Positions 15,934-25,661 of a DNA stretch of 64,000 bases are shown here, one piece after another (within the stretch, counting starts at the first letter, position 1; every line of letters starts with the position of its first letter). Source of the stretch: Algoriphagus sp. Y33 (GTDB lineage Bacteria > Bacteroidota > Bacteroidia > Cytophagales > Cyclobacteriaceae); assembly GCF_014838715.1 (NCBI RefSeq), contig NZ_CP061947.1, positions 3,410,001 through 3,474,000 of the forward strand, read 5' to 3'. The notes beneath the pieces are model-generated. The model ran no database searches and was not told the DNA's origin. It was given only the letters and a program-made list of their open reading frames with translations. The position numbers and the translations under genes are program-made.

Positions 15934-17055
15934 CTAGTTGTTAATAATCGCCTTTTCAATCTGTTCAGATAAGTCTTCCAGATAGCCGTTAAACAGTTGT
16001 ACTAATTTCCCATTTGGGTCAAACAAATAAAATGTCGGCGTCCCAAAAACTTTATATTTAGCATAAGTATCGCTTAAACGTCCTTCTTTGTCCCATAAAA
16101 CATTCCATTTTTCATTGTGTTTTAGTACTAACTCCTCAAATCCTTTTTCGTTCTTGTCAACATAAAAAGTTACGATTTCCAATTTTTCGCCTTGAGTATT
16201 TTTAATCTTTTCAAGATCAGAAATGGCTTTTAGGCACCACCCACAATAAACAGTAGAAAAATCCAACAATACATATTTGTCGCTAAAATAATCCGAAAAC
16301 AATCTTCTTTTCCCGGTTTTATCTAAAGCCGGAAAATCGTAATATTTTTCTCCGATTTTTAAATCGGGATTTTTCAAGTGAGAATTAATTGATTTTGCAT
16401 ATGCAGTATTTTTCAACTCTTGACTAAGGTTGTCGAAATAATTTTGAAGTTTTGATTTAGGAATTTCAGTTTTATAAACCCCTATAAGATATAAACCATA
16501 ATATGAATTGAAATTTTCGTCAATAAACTCATCTCTGATTTTATCCAATTGATTATCTATATTTCTTATTTTTCCCAAAGGTTCAGATTTGTTCCAATAA
16601 GCATTTTGCAAGCTGTCATTCCACTTTCCCTGTTCTCTTAGTGAAAACATTTCGTTAAGGAATATTTTTCGCCGAGTATTCAGGCTTTCTTCCAGTCGGT
16701 TATAGTCATATCTTAACTGGTCATATTCGGATCCGTTTGTTTTTACAGCATAAGGAAAATCTTTACTATTGGCATTGATCGTTATATTTTCATTCCCAAT
16801 GAATAAAGAGGTGTAAACAACATCTTCTCCATTTTCAATTGTAAGATATGCGGGTGTTGGAGATTGCTCAAAAGACCCGCTCAATTGAAATTTTCCATTT
16901 TTTAGGTAACAACTGTCCAAAATGATATTTTCCCTTTCAATTTTCACAAGTGCATTTTCCTCAAACCCATTTAGTTTTCCTGAAATTTTAAAATCATTTT
17001 GGGCATTTGCAGTTGTGCAAAAAAGCATCAGCCCTGCTATTAATAGTTTGTTCAT
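15934..17055 (-). CDS. TlpA-like thioredoxin-fold protein with DUF4369 domain
   Basis: A 373-residue exported thioredoxin-like protein. It has a signal peptide (MNKLLIAGLMLFCTTANAQ) and an N-terminal DUF4369 beta domain (about 22-115, FKISGKLNGFEENALVKI). A helical linker follows, then a C-terminal AhpC/TSA-type thioredoxin fold with the redox motif CGWC at about 271-274 (LLDFSTVYCGWCLKAISDL) and the cis-Pro loop GTPTFYLFDPNGK at about 338. Such proteins are periplasmic disulfide reductases in Bacteroidota, often for cytochrome or metal-enzyme maturation or oxidative stress. No neighbour points to a specific partner. The GWC variant of CxxC is within the known range. Confidence 0.92.
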   Translation of the reverse strand: MNKLLIAGLMLFCTTANAQNDFKISGKLNGFEENALVKIERENIILDSCYLKNGKFQLSGSFEQSPTPAYLTIENGEDVVYTSLFIGNENITINANSKDFPYAVKTNGSEYDQLRYDYNRLEESLNTRRKIFLNEMFSLREQGKWNDSLQNAYWNKSEPLGKIRNIDNQLDKIRDEFIDENFNSYYGLYLIGVYKTEIPKSKLQNYFDNLSQELKNTAYAKSINSHLKNPDLKIGEKYYDFPALDKTGKRRLFSDYFSDKYVLLDFSTVYCGWCLKAISDLEKIKNTQGEKLEIVTFYVDKNEKGFEELVLKHNEKWNVLWDKEGRLSDTYAKYKVFGTPTFYLFDPNGKLVQLFNGYLEDLSEQIEKAIINN

Positions 17056-17471
17056 TTTCGTTTTATCATTTTAAGAGTTACGCTTACAGAAAACATTTGT
17101 ATTTCTACCGTCCTGCGTTTTCGAAGCCGCTTCCTATGGCACGAACCCAAACGTGGAACGAAGATAAAAGCTTATAGCATATACCACATACCATTGCAGA
17201 AACATTTGATAGCTGTAACATCCTTGCCCCCACTTCATTCGAACCGTGCCTTTGTCTCCCGTTAATGTTATAGCCCTTTTCATAGTCAACAGTACGTGGG
17301 GAATTTTTCATTTGACTTTACCGGCGACTTGCACCAACCTGTGGATACTTGTTCACTGGATTTGGATGAGAGGATACGCGTCCCTCGGTACGCTGTGCAT
17401 GGCATGGGGTTGCCCGTTGCAAAAGTTTATATGGGCAAACCGATGTCAGCATTTCGTTGTTTTAACCTTAG
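17056..17471. other. Intergenic debris with coding-like fragments
   Basis: Like the gap at 15.4-15.9 kb, this stretch is richer in GC than its flanks. A plus-strand frame from about 17308 to 17463 reads SFDFTGDLHQPVDTCSLDLD, then RIRVPRYAVHGMGLPVAKVY, which looks like real protein but lacks a start and a family assignment. An inverted pair (GGCACGAACCC near 17135 and CGAACCGTGCC near 17240) encloses part of the left half. The thioredoxin gene thus sits between two blocks of debris, as cargo of a lost element would. Confidence 0.45.
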
Positions 17472-17846
17472 TTAAATCCACCCCATTTCTTTTACCGTCA
17501 ACTCACTTTGTACATTGCCGGTATGCTGCGTTGCTTTCGGCTCAAAGAGTAGATTAAATACAATTTCTCCATTGGTATGTGGTCTATGTTCGACACCTCT
17601 GGGAACAATTAAAATTTCGCCTTCCTTGACTTCAACTGTTCGCCCATCCCGAAAGTCCATCAGTAATGTCCCTTTAAACACCATAAAAAGCTCATCTTCA
17701 TTTTCGTGGCTATGCCAGACAAAGTTGTCTTTAAGCTTGCAAAGCTTCACATATTGCCCATTGAGTTCTCCGATAATATGAGGGGTCCATTGCTTTTCGA
17801 ACAATGAAAATTTCTCCATGACATTGATTGAATTGATTTCTTGCAT
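17472..17846 (-). CDS. Small cupin-domain protein
   Basis: A 124-residue single-domain cupin. Motif 1 is visible in FVWHSHENEDELFMVFKGTL (His-x-His-x4-Glu, about residues 41-60). Motif 2 is in EILIVPRGVEHRPHTNGE with its His at about 88. These residues normally bind a divalent metal. Such small cupins act as isomerases, dioxygenases or sensors of small molecules. It lies 68 bp upstream of (and on the same strand as) the permease/peptidase gene, but no functional link is evident. The left neighbour is unassigned debris. Confidence 0.85.
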   Translation of the reverse strand: MQEINSINVMEKFSLFEKQWTPHIIGELNGQYVKLCKLKDNFVWHSHENEDELFMVFKGTLLMDFRDGRTVEVKEGEILIVPRGVEHRPHTNGEIVFNLLFEPKATQHTGNVQSELTVKEMGWI

Positions 17847-17914
17847 ATTATTTTGATTTTAGGCAATTGAGTTCAGTGTTTTGATGTCGCTCTACTAATT
17901 CGTTTACACCTGTT

Positions 17915-20900
17915 TTACTTGATACTATTTGTCCGTTCCAACAAATCGGTAATCGTACCTTGTAACGAATCAGGTGCTACTTCCCGAAAATAGTGAATTA
18001 AATCCACCGTTGTTGAATAGCGGGTTGGCTTTTGGGGATTGTGGAAAGAACGCCAATCATTCAGGAAATTCTGTAAAGCCCTATTCAGGTTTTTTTCGCC
18101 CATACGATTTTGTAATTCGTACATAGCAAGTGCCCCTTTATTATAGTAGATGTGTTCTTCATTCCCAACCAACGCTAATGGTAACTCTTGCTCTTTTGAT
18201 TTTAAATTCGCTTCCCGGTAGGTGTCCGATTGAAGTTTCAGGAATTTCTGAACTTTTTCATCAGCATATTTCTCTCTAAACACCATCATGGCAGAATACT
18301 GTGCCAGCGTTTCCAAAATCATCTTTTGTCCCTGTACATTTGCTGCTTCCAGTTGCAATCCCCACCATTGGTGAGCTACTTCATGCGCAGTAACGTAAAA
18401 GGCCATATCCACATCCTTTGCATCATCAATGTCCATCACAAAACCTATAGCCTCTGAAAATGGAATGATGCCTGGCAGCGATTGGGCAAAGCTGCGATAT
18501 CTGGGAAACTCCACTATACGAAGTTGCTTGTAGGGGTATGGACTGAAGTGAGTGCTGTAATAGTCTAAGGACATCTTCATGGACTCCATCATACGGGTCA
18601 GATTGTACTCATGCCCATCCTGATAATAGATTTCCAAGTCAACAGGCTCTCCTGCAGTATCTCCTGAGGGAACAAAACTATCGCTAAACACTTCATAATG
18701 GGCTGAAACAACGGGATAAAAGTGAATAATCTGCTTATTGGTCTTGTAATGAAAATAATTGCGACCACCCGTATTCCATTTTGCAACTAAATCGCCTGAC
18801 GTCAACGCTGTTTGTGGAGCTTCTGTGCTGATTATCAGTTCTAACCTGACACCCTCCGAATCACTTCCGCTACGTGCATTCAGCAATTCCCGCGCATCAT
18901 CACGGCTGGATTTTCCTAAACGTGGAGCTAGGTTGAAATCTTTTCGATCATCTTCATCCTGCAACTCATATTTATTCTGATAACCAAAACCCGGCAACCC
19001 GGCATTGTCAAAAAACGTCCCGTTATATACCACATCCGGATCGGAATCGTCAACCTCAAAACCCAGTGGCTGTAAGCTCTGTCTAAAGGTCATTTTCAGG
19101 GTATCACCCGGTGCTAACGGTTGGTCCAACCCGTAAATAGTATAGTGATATTTTTCATGCGTGTTGTCAGAAGTCACGCTGCGATCAAAGGCTACATCCT
19201 TTACTTCCACGTTGGAGGCTATCTTTTTTTGTAAGTGAATTTCACGAATGGGCACTTGCGATGTATTGGTTACCCTATAATAGCCTGCTATGTCATAGGC
19301 CCGTTGTGAGGGGAATAGATCAATTGTTAAGTTGACGTCTATTATTTTCGGTTGGGGAATATATTCAAATTGTTTCAGCGTTTTTTCATAATCAGCTCTG
19401 AAACTAGCTTGTTCACCCTTAGTCCAGAATTCATTCAGCACATTGGTATTGTAAAAAATATAGCCTCCAATACCGATAAAGAGCGTAAAGCATCCCAAAC
19501 TAAAAACAGCCAATGTTCCTTTTAGCTGGTTTCGTCCTCTTATCCATCGTTTTCTCAACCCCGTTTCACTGCCTCTTACCATAAGGATGCCGGCAAAGAT
19601 TAAGAGCAGGGTTCCAAACAACGCCCAATAGAGTTTCACCCAAAGGTAGGGTGTAAGGAAGTGACCATACCCGTTCATATCCGAATACGCAGGCAGCATA
19701 TGCCCACCGAAGTTGAGCAACACATGCTCCAAGCCAAACATCTTAATAGCTACATTGATGATCGCAAATACGATGGTGACCAGCATGCCCATAAACTTGT
19801 TCCCGGTAAGTGCTTGAAAGAACAAGGCGGCAAGCGTATACAACGCAAGGAATGGGAGCAGCTCTAGAAAAAATCCAAAGAAATAGACATCCAATTCGTA
19901 GCGATAGTAACTATTCAATGTCTGAAACAGCATGCCTGAAGCAATAAGAGAACCCATTATTATGGAATAAATGAGCAGCAATGCCAGAAATCTGCTGCAT
20001 AGATTAACAAAGCTATCAAGCGGCAGGGTGTCATGGATGAGGTCAAGCTTTGCATCTCTTTCCTTCCACATGATTTCGCCTGAATAAAACGTCAAAAGGA
20101 TCATAAAGAAGTAAAGGGACATTTCCCGCAATTCTTCTATTATCAGATAAGTGGTAGGATAGCTATCTACTGCATGAGAAGTGCCCAAGCTAACAGAGTT
20201 AACCAGTATAACAATGAAGCAGCAGCTAACGATCGCCCAAAAAGAGGCGAGCCTCAGAATGGACACACTATGAAACCACGTATTTAAAAGCAGTTGCGCA
20301 AGCTTTGCTTTAAAATGAAAAACAGGAGTAACCGGAGGTAAGTTTTCATCGAAACGATCCGTTGAGACCTGGATGTTTCGTTTTTTACTTCTGGTGGTTT
20401 TCTCGGGCAGAACCATCAATTTAAACTTACTATAGCCCACTATAAGGACAGAAATTCCCAGTGCTATCCAGAAGAGTTTGTTAAGCAGCATGATACCGGA
20501 CATAGGGATGAGTAAGGAGTTCCTATCCACCACAGTCCAGTCTTTACTTGCATGGGTCAATGTGGAAAGCGAAAAGGGATCCAGTAACGCTTGAAATGTC
20601 TCATTGGAAATAGCTTTAGCTATGATGAACAACACAAAGATCACCACACCCTGTGTGTACACCACCATCAGACTTTTACTGAGTGCGCCTGTGACAAAAA
20701 ACACGGCTGCGCCAAAAAACAAGATGGGCAATACAACCCAGAGAAAAAGGTTGCAGGTAATGAATAATTTGAAACGACAAAAATTCGTTTGGATCATGCC
20801 AAGGCATAAACTCTCCAACCATCATTCCCCATAGGACACCGCTGAAAATGAAAAGTAACACAACAAATGAACCTAAAAAGTGACCTAGCAAATAACTTGT

Positions 20901-21188
20901 TTTGGAGATTGGAGTGACATAGATAATGGAAGAAATGTCATATTTAAAGTCACGCAGTACGGACACTCCCATGATCATGGATGCAATAATCATAGACAAG
21001 CCTGCAATAGCCGCCATGGATTTGGCAATGACGAGCGGAGAATTCTTCTTGACTAACCCCAAGTCAATTCCCTGAAATACAAATTCAACCCCAATGATTG
21101 AGAAGAAAAACAGAAACAGAAAGAAAAAATACGTTTCAGGACGCTTTAACCTGTATTTTATTTCGAATGTAAAAAGGTGATACCACAT
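17915..21188 (-). pseudogene. ABC transporter permease fused to M1 aminopeptidase, frameshifted
   Basis: Two overlapping frames give one protein of about 1,090 residues. The N-terminal part starts at Met 21188 (MWYHLFTFEIKYRLKRPETY) with several membrane helices of the ABC-2 permease type and reads to about 20745. The second frame takes over (LWVVLPILFFGAAVFFVTG) and runs to 17915. The switch is at the A5 tract 20744-20748 (T5 on the coding strand): one base too many converts QPF-LWVVLP to an out-of-frame tail. About eight more helices and an extracytoplasmic M1 peptidase follow. The peptidase has zinc motif HEVAHQWWG (codon for the first His at 18383-18385) and the third ligand in ILETLAQYSAM. 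The fused permease/peptidase is known from Bacteroidota and is paired with the ATPase 12 bp upstream. It is either a recent inactivation, a programmed slip or a sequencing error in the homopolymer; all other motifs look intact. Confidence 0.85.
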
Positions 21189-21200
21189 AAAGAGTTAAGA

Positions 21201-22073
21201 TTAAGCGTTTAAGATTTGAGCCATGTAAACATCCTCAAGGTTGGCCTCTAAGGCTTTGAAATCTAACCCTGGATGGGTGTCGCTGATCACATGTACAATT
21301 TGCTTCCCCAGGTATAGCCGGTCACTGATTACCCGGTATTCTTTTTTGTAGTGGTCCAATTCATTTTTGTTGATTGTCTTCTCATACAATCGACCTTGAA
21401 GGCTTTCTATAATTTCAATAGGGCTCCCCTGAATAATTACTTTCCCAGTGTTCATAATCGCCATCCGGGTACATAATTCCTTCACATCATCGACTATATG
21501 TGTGGAAAGGATTACGATGGTTTGCTCTCCCACTTCACTAAGCAGGTTGTAAAAACGATTTCGCTCAACAGGGTCAAGCCCTGCGGTGGGCTCATCCACT
21601 ATCACTAGCTTAGGGTTGTTCACTAGTGCCTGGGCAATACCAAACCGTTGCTTCATTCCTCCGGAGAACTCCCCTAATTTTTGCTTTCGAACGCTATACA
21701 GATTTACCCGATGAAGAAGAGCGTCTACGATTTCTTTGCGTTCCTGCCTATTTACGATTCCTTTCAAAACGGCCAGATGATTCAATAACATCTCGGAGGA
21801 TAGGGATGGATATAAGCCAAATTGCTGTGGCAGGTAACCCAGTACTTTCCGCAATTCATTTGGGTGCACCTTAACGTTGAGGTCCCCAAGCTGAATTTCT
21901 CCATGATCCGCTTCCTGTAGCGTTGCTATCGTTCGCATAAGTGTTGACTTGCCGGCTCCATTAGGTCCCAACAAACCAAACATTCCTTTGGGTATTTGCA
22001 ATGAAACATGCCGGAGTGCCTTCACTCCGTTGCGATAGGTTTTAGAAAGATTGGTTATGATCAGATCGTCCAT
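21201..22073 (-). CDS. ABC transporter ATP-binding protein
   Basis: A 290-residue ATPase of the CcmA/ABC-2 export type. Walker A is FGLLGPNGAGKSTLMRTIAT (about 33-52), the Q loop is in LGYLPQQFGLYPSLS, the signature is EFSGGMKQRFGIAQAL and Walker B is LVIVDEPTAGLDPVERNRF. The H loop is ILSTHIVDDV. The C-terminal 75 residues are the usual export-ATPase extension. It is the first gene of a unit with the permease/M1 peptidase (12 bp apart) and diverges from the LytS/LytTR pair 199 bp away. This suggests that the two-component system controls the exporter, as in bacitracin- or peptide-responsive systems; that is inference. Confidence 0.94.
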   Translation of the reverse strand: MDDLIITNLSKTYRNGVKALRHVSLQIPKGMFGLLGPNGAGKSTLMRTIATLQEADHGEIQLGDLNVKVHPNELRKVLGYLPQQFGLYPSLSSEMLLNHLAVLKGIVNRQERKEIVDALLHRVNLYSVRKQKLGEFSGGMKQRFGIAQALVNNPKLVIVDEPTAGLDPVERNRFYNLLSEVGEQTIVILSTHIVDDVKELCTRMAIMNTGKVIIQGSPIEIIESLQGRLYEKTINKNELDHYKKEYRVISDRLYLGKQIVHVISDTHPGLDFKALEANLEDVYMAQILNA

Positions 22074-22240
22074 GATTAATTAAATTTGATTGCAATACTA
22101 TGCAGTGCGAAGTGATCGGAAAAAAATGCGGGACAGACAGGCGTTCACCCGGTATGGACTGCTGATTCATGAAAAAAAACGCTTCATACCACTAGAGCAT
22201 ACGTTCATAACAACTGGGCATGCATCTGCAACAAGCCCTA

Positions 22241-22268
22241 TTTGCAGTCTGAATTTTGGGTAACTTTG
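22241..22268 (+). promoter_or_regulatory. Bacteroidota-type promoter directly before the kinase start
   Basis: TTTG at 22241-22244 and TAACTTTG at 22261-22268 fit the -33/-7 pattern with a slightly short spacer of 16. The ATG of the kinase is at 22273, four bases after the -7 box, so transcription from here would give a leaderless or nearly leaderless mRNA. Confidence 0.5.
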
Positions 22269-22272
22269 CAGA

Positions 22273-23067
22273 ATGGCGTTTTATCAGAACATCTTTAGCA
22301 AGCGACTTCTTCAAAAGTCAGTACCGTACTTTTTTATAGTTACAGCCATTTTAATTCTGGTTTTTAATGATTTTTTTGGAGATGAGGACGGCTTTGTAGT
22401 TTTCAGCCTGCTGTTTTTTACTGCTCTGACCATCTGGCTGATCCGCTGGATATTTATTCAGATCAAATCCATTCTCCGACTGAAAAAGGAAAAAAAACAA
22501 GCTGAACTTATGCATTTAAAAAGTCAGGTTAATCCACACTTTTTTTTCAACACCCTGAACAACCTGTATGGATTGGTGGAGAAAGATCCTGGCAAGGCGC
22601 AGCAGTTAATTCTCAAGCTGTCCGATATGATGCGTTACAGTATCTATGAGGGGCAAAATGATTGGGTAACGTTAGCAGATGAAATCACCTTTTTGGAGAA
22701 CTATATGGATTTACATCGTATGCGGTACCATAAGGAAATTGCTGTCCGCTTTGATATAGAGACGGAAGACAGGAATGTTAAAATCATGCCATTGCTCTTT
22801 ATCATTATGGTGGAAAATGCCTTTAAGCATGGGGTAGAAAAACTACGAAGGGATGCATTTGTTCACATCTTCTTAAAGGCTACTAAGCAGCATGTGGACT
22901 TTGAAATTGAAAACAATTTTGATGCGGAGGAAATTGACGATAAAGCAGGGATTGGCTTGAATAACCTAAAGCAACGGTTAGAATTGGTTTATTTGAACAA
23001 GTATCAGCTTGAAATATCCCCAACCCATGCCGACATTTATAAGATTCGATTAAGACTTGCTTTATGA
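22273..23067 (+). CDS. LytS-type sensor histidine kinase
   Basis: A 264-residue kinase with two N-terminal membrane helices (about 17-32 and 40-62, PYFFIVTAILILVFNDFFG and FVVFSLLFFTALTIWLI) and no periplasmic sensor domain. The His_kinase domain has the phosphoacceptor in SQVNPHFFFNTLNNLYGLVE (His about 90). The ATPase part has an N box (MPLLFIIMVENAFKHGV) and a G box (GIGLNNLKQRLEL). The stop overlaps the ATG of the LytTR regulator by four bases (23064-23067), so the two are translationally coupled. Short membrane-only kinases of this type often sense the state of a neighbouring ABC transporter; the divergent exporter is the obvious candidate. Confidence 0.94.
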   Translation: MAFYQNIFSKRLLQKSVPYFFIVTAILILVFNDFFGDEDGFVVFSLLFFTALTIWLIRWIFIQIKSILRLKKEKKQAELMHLKSQVNPHFFFNTLNNLYGLVEKDPGKAQQLILKLSDMMRYSIYEGQNDWVTLADEITFLENYMDLHRMRYHKEIAVRFDIETEDRNVKIMPLLFIIMVENAFKHGVEKLRRDAFVHIFLKATKQHVDFEIENNFDAEEIDDKAGIGLNNLKQRLELVYLNKYQLEISPTHADIYKIRLRLAL

Positions 23068-23768
23068 GCGTTAAATACATTATAGTAGATGACGAGTCAA
23101 TCGCCCATGACATCATTAAAAAGTATTGCTCGATGTTGCCAAACATGACGCTGATGCAGGACTGCTATGACGCGATTGAAGCCATTGACTACCTAAGCAG
23201 TAATCCTGTTGATCTGATCTTTCTCGATCTGAACATGCCTAAGCTGCATGGGTTTGAATTTCTAAGAACACTGCCCAACCAGCCCAGAGTAATCGTGACT
23301 ACTGCCTACAAAGAGCATGCGTTGGAAGGCTATGAATTGAACATATCAGATTATTTATTGAAACCTTTTTCATTCGAACGATTTTTGAAAGCTGTCAATA
23401 AAGCATGTTCAACCAATTCCAAAACGCCATCCATTGAGAAAAGTAATGCTGCCGAGGTCAGGCCAGAACGAATTTTTCTACGGTCAACTAACAAACACAT
23501 ACAAGTATCACTGGATGATATTTTGTTTGTAGAGGCTTCGGGCAACTATGTCAGAGTTGTCCTGAAAGAAGAAGTCATCACCTTGCGTGGCGTGTTATCT
23601 TCACTGCCTGAGCACATGCCAACAGACGGTTTCATCCAGGTACATCGGTCATTTATGGTGGCGAAAAGGCACATCAAAAGCATAGAAGGAAACCAACTAA
23701 TTATCGATAAATACACCGTACCCATTGGTAAATTATTCAGGTCACAGCTGGACCGGTTATTGAAATAA
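23064..23768 (+). CDS. LytTR-family response regulator
   Basis: A 234-residue regulator. The receiver domain (1-120) shows the acidic pocket in YIIVDDESIAHD, the phosphoacceptor Asp in PVDLIFLDLNMPKLHGFEFL (about 55), the switch Thr in VIVTTAYKEHALEGYEL and the conserved Lys in DYLLKPFSFERFLKAV. The LytTR DNA-binding domain (about 132-234) has KHIQVSLDDILFVEASGNYV and GFIQVHRSFMVAKRHIKSIE. It is translated in overlap with its kinase and ends 56 bp before a convergent AraC gene. LytTR proteins bind pairs of short direct repeats about 20 bp apart; such a site in the 199-bp divergent region was not identified by eye. Confidence 0.95.
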   Translation: MSVKYIIVDDESIAHDIIKKYCSMLPNMTLMQDCYDAIEAIDYLSSNPVDLIFLDLNMPKLHGFEFLRTLPNQPRVIVTTAYKEHALEGYELNISDYLLKPFSFERFLKAVNKACSTNSKTPSIEKSNAAEVRPERIFLRSTNKHIQVSLDDILFVEASGNYVRVVLKEEVITLRGVLSSLPEHMPTDGFIQVHRSFMVAKRHIKSIEGNQLIIDKYTVPIGKLFRSQLDRLLK

Positions 23769-23823
23769 TATGATTATCCGCTATGTTAAACGTGCCTATC
23801 ACCGGTGCGGAAAAGTTCTTATC

Positions 23824-24744
23824 TCAATTAAACAACCTTCTGAATTCTAAGGGAGATACTTCTGTCTTGGTCTTGAATAATCTGCTGAAAGATTGTGGGT
23901 AATCAAAGCCCAATTGATAGGCAATCTCGCCCACGGACAGGTTGGTAGTGGACAACAAATCCTTGGCTTTTTCTACGAGTTTATCCTGGATGAGTTGCTG
24001 GGTATTCCTACCGGAAAGTGAGCGAAGCAGGTCACTCAGGTAGTTGGGAGACAGATTGACCTGTCGGGCCAATGACTGTACACTGGGAATGCCATGCTGC
24101 AGTGCTTTCTCCCGGTTCAGGTAATCATCGAGATAGGTTTCCACCTGCTGAAGAATATCATGATTTACCGCCTTTCGGGTGATGAACTGCCGTTTGTAAA
24201 AGCGATTTGAAAAATTAAGCAGGAGTGCTATCTGGGAGATCACCACATCCTGACTAAAATCATCGATACGGCTGTTAAGCTCAGTCTCAATCATATTAAA
24301 CAGAGAAGCGATGGTATCTTTTTCCTCTTGTGAAAGCAGCAATGCCTCACGGGTAGAATAGGAAAAGAAGCCGTAGTTTTTGATGTCCTGGGCCAGTGGA
24401 TAACCGAGCAGAAAATCCGGGTGAATAATTAAGGCCTTCAACGAGCACCCGGGCAGGTCAGTCGAATTCTCATCACTACCAATAATCTGGTTCGGTGAGG
24501 CGAAAAGCATTCCTCCCTCATTGAAATCATAATAGCCTTGTCCATATCGTACCCTTGAACTTAGCGTGGGATTGAATGAGATCTTGTAAAAATTCAACAC
24601 ATGTGTTCCTCCGGGTGTCATCATATTCCCTCCCGTCCCTCCTGTAATCAAACTGATCAGCGGATGTTTTGGCTCAGGCAGGCCAAATGCGCTATGCGCA
24701 TCGGAGATGGAATCAAACTTGAGGTGGGCGGGTTCTTTTTTCAT
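23824..24744 (-). CDS. AraC-family regulator (paralogue A of the SDR/AraC pairs)
   Basis: A 306-residue regulator counted from Met at 24744 (MKKEPAHLKFDSISDAHSAF); the frame extends 20 codons further but without family-like sequence. The start is set by its paralogue at 27244, which begins MKKEKKLIRFQSISEIHEAC. The N-terminal ligand domain has PEPKHPLISLI and RYGQGYYDFNEGGMLFASP. The C-terminal HTH pair is HGIPSVQSLARQVNLSPNYL and LSVGEIAYQLGFDYPQSFSR, followed by FKTKTEVSPLEFRRLFN. Such AraC genes commonly sit next to the oxidoreductase they control; here a short-chain dehydrogenase ends 62 bp upstream on the same strand. Confidence 0.93.
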   Translation of the reverse strand: MKKEPAHLKFDSISDAHSAFGLPEPKHPLISLITGGTGGNMMTPGGTHVLNFYKISFNPTLSSRVRYGQGYYDFNEGGMLFASPNQIIGSDENSTDLPGCSLKALIIHPDFLLGYPLAQDIKNYGFFSYSTREALLLSQEEKDTIASLFNMIETELNSRIDDFSQDVVISQIALLLNFSNRFYKRQFITRKAVNHDILQQVETYLDDYLNREKALQHGIPSVQSLARQVNLSPNYLSDLLRSLSGRNTQQLIQDKLVEKAKDLLSTTNLSVGEIAYQLGFDYPQSFSRLFKTKTEVSPLEFRRLFN

Positions 24745-24806
24745 AATCGGAAGATAAGTCAGGGATGGCCGGTTCACTGGGTAAACACATGCCATCCCGC
24801 TCAAAT

Positions 24807-25661
24807 TTAGTGATTAACATCGAATCCCTGTGCAGCCCTCGACACGTCATCCCATTCTTCCCAGGATTTCAACCGTTCGTTATAGGCTGATTTAATCCCC
24901 TGCAGATTATGACTGCCCAGGTTAAACCGCAGCGGAGGATTCTCTGAATCTACCACTGCAAAGAGGGCGTCTGGAGTAGCTTCCGGATCACCCCGCTCCA
25001 TGCTGCTGAGATTTCCAAAAAACTTCTCTTTAAAACCGGCATAGATTTCCATTCCTTCGGCAAACTTCAAAGATTGCTGACTACCAAATTCAGTGGCATA
25101 TGCACCGGGCTCCACGATGGTGACTTTGATATTGAATTGGGCAATTTCGGTGGCCAGGCTTTCGTGTATGGATTCAAAAGCCCACTTGGAGGAGCAGTAA
25201 TAACCTATTACCGGAAGCGTGACATGTCCCAAGTTGCTCGAAGTGCCGAGGATATGACCATACCCCTGCTTTCTCAGTAGAGGCAATGCTGCCTTAATTA
25301 CAGCCAGTGGCCCAAAAATATTGGTTTCGTAGAGTGCACGGACGTCGTCTGAATCGGATTCCTCAATGGTACCCACCAAAGAATATCCTGCGTTGTTGAA
25401 AACAATATCCAATCTGCCAAAATAATCCATTGCCTGCAGCAAAGAAGACTTTACCTGCACGGGGTCTGTGACATCCAGCGGTAAAAGCAAAACATTCTCT
25501 CCGTAGTTCTCCTTAAAATCTGTGATGCTGTCCACATTCCGTGCAGTGGCCGCCACTTGATCGCCACGCTTAAGTGCCGCTTCAGTCCATACCCTGCCAA
25601 AGCCACGTGAAGTGCCTGTAATAAACCATACTTTAGGTTTCCTTTCTTTTTGAGCTATCAT
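24807..25661 (-). CDS. Short-chain dehydrogenase/reductase (classical SDR)
   Basis: A 284-residue classical SDR counted from Met at 25661; ten further codons upstream are open but not family-like. The cofactor motif is WFITGTSRGFGRVWTEAALK (TGxxxGxG, about residues 10-29). The NNAG motif is IVFNNAGYSLVG, the catalytic Ser lies in LGTSSNLGHV, and the Tyr/Lys pair is in GYYCSSKWAFESI (YxxxK as YYCSSK). The adenine end has VAATARNVDSI, so NADP is likely. The C-terminus lacks a membrane or extra domain. It forms a unit with the AraC gene downstream. Substrate unknown, though a polyol or hydroxy-ketone is typical. Confidence 0.93.
   Translation of the reverse strand: MIAQKERKPKVWFITGTSRGFGRVWTEAALKRGDQVAATARNVDSITDFKENYGENVLLLPLDVTDPVQVKSSLLQAMDYFGRLDIVFNNAGYSLVGTIEESDSDDVRALYETNIFGPLAVIKAALPLLRKQGYGHILGTSSNLGHVTLPVIGYYCSSKWAFESIHESLATEIAQFNIKVTIVEPGAYATEFGSQQSLKFAEGMEIYAGFKEKFFGNLSSMERGDPEATPDALFAVVDSENPPLRFNLGSHNLQGIKSAYNERLKSWEEWDDVSRAAQGFDVNH

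Noticed and set aside
19661..19867. Several 60-80 codon plus-strand frames inside the permease/peptidase gene.
   Set aside because: They are antisense shadows of a gene with clear motifs.
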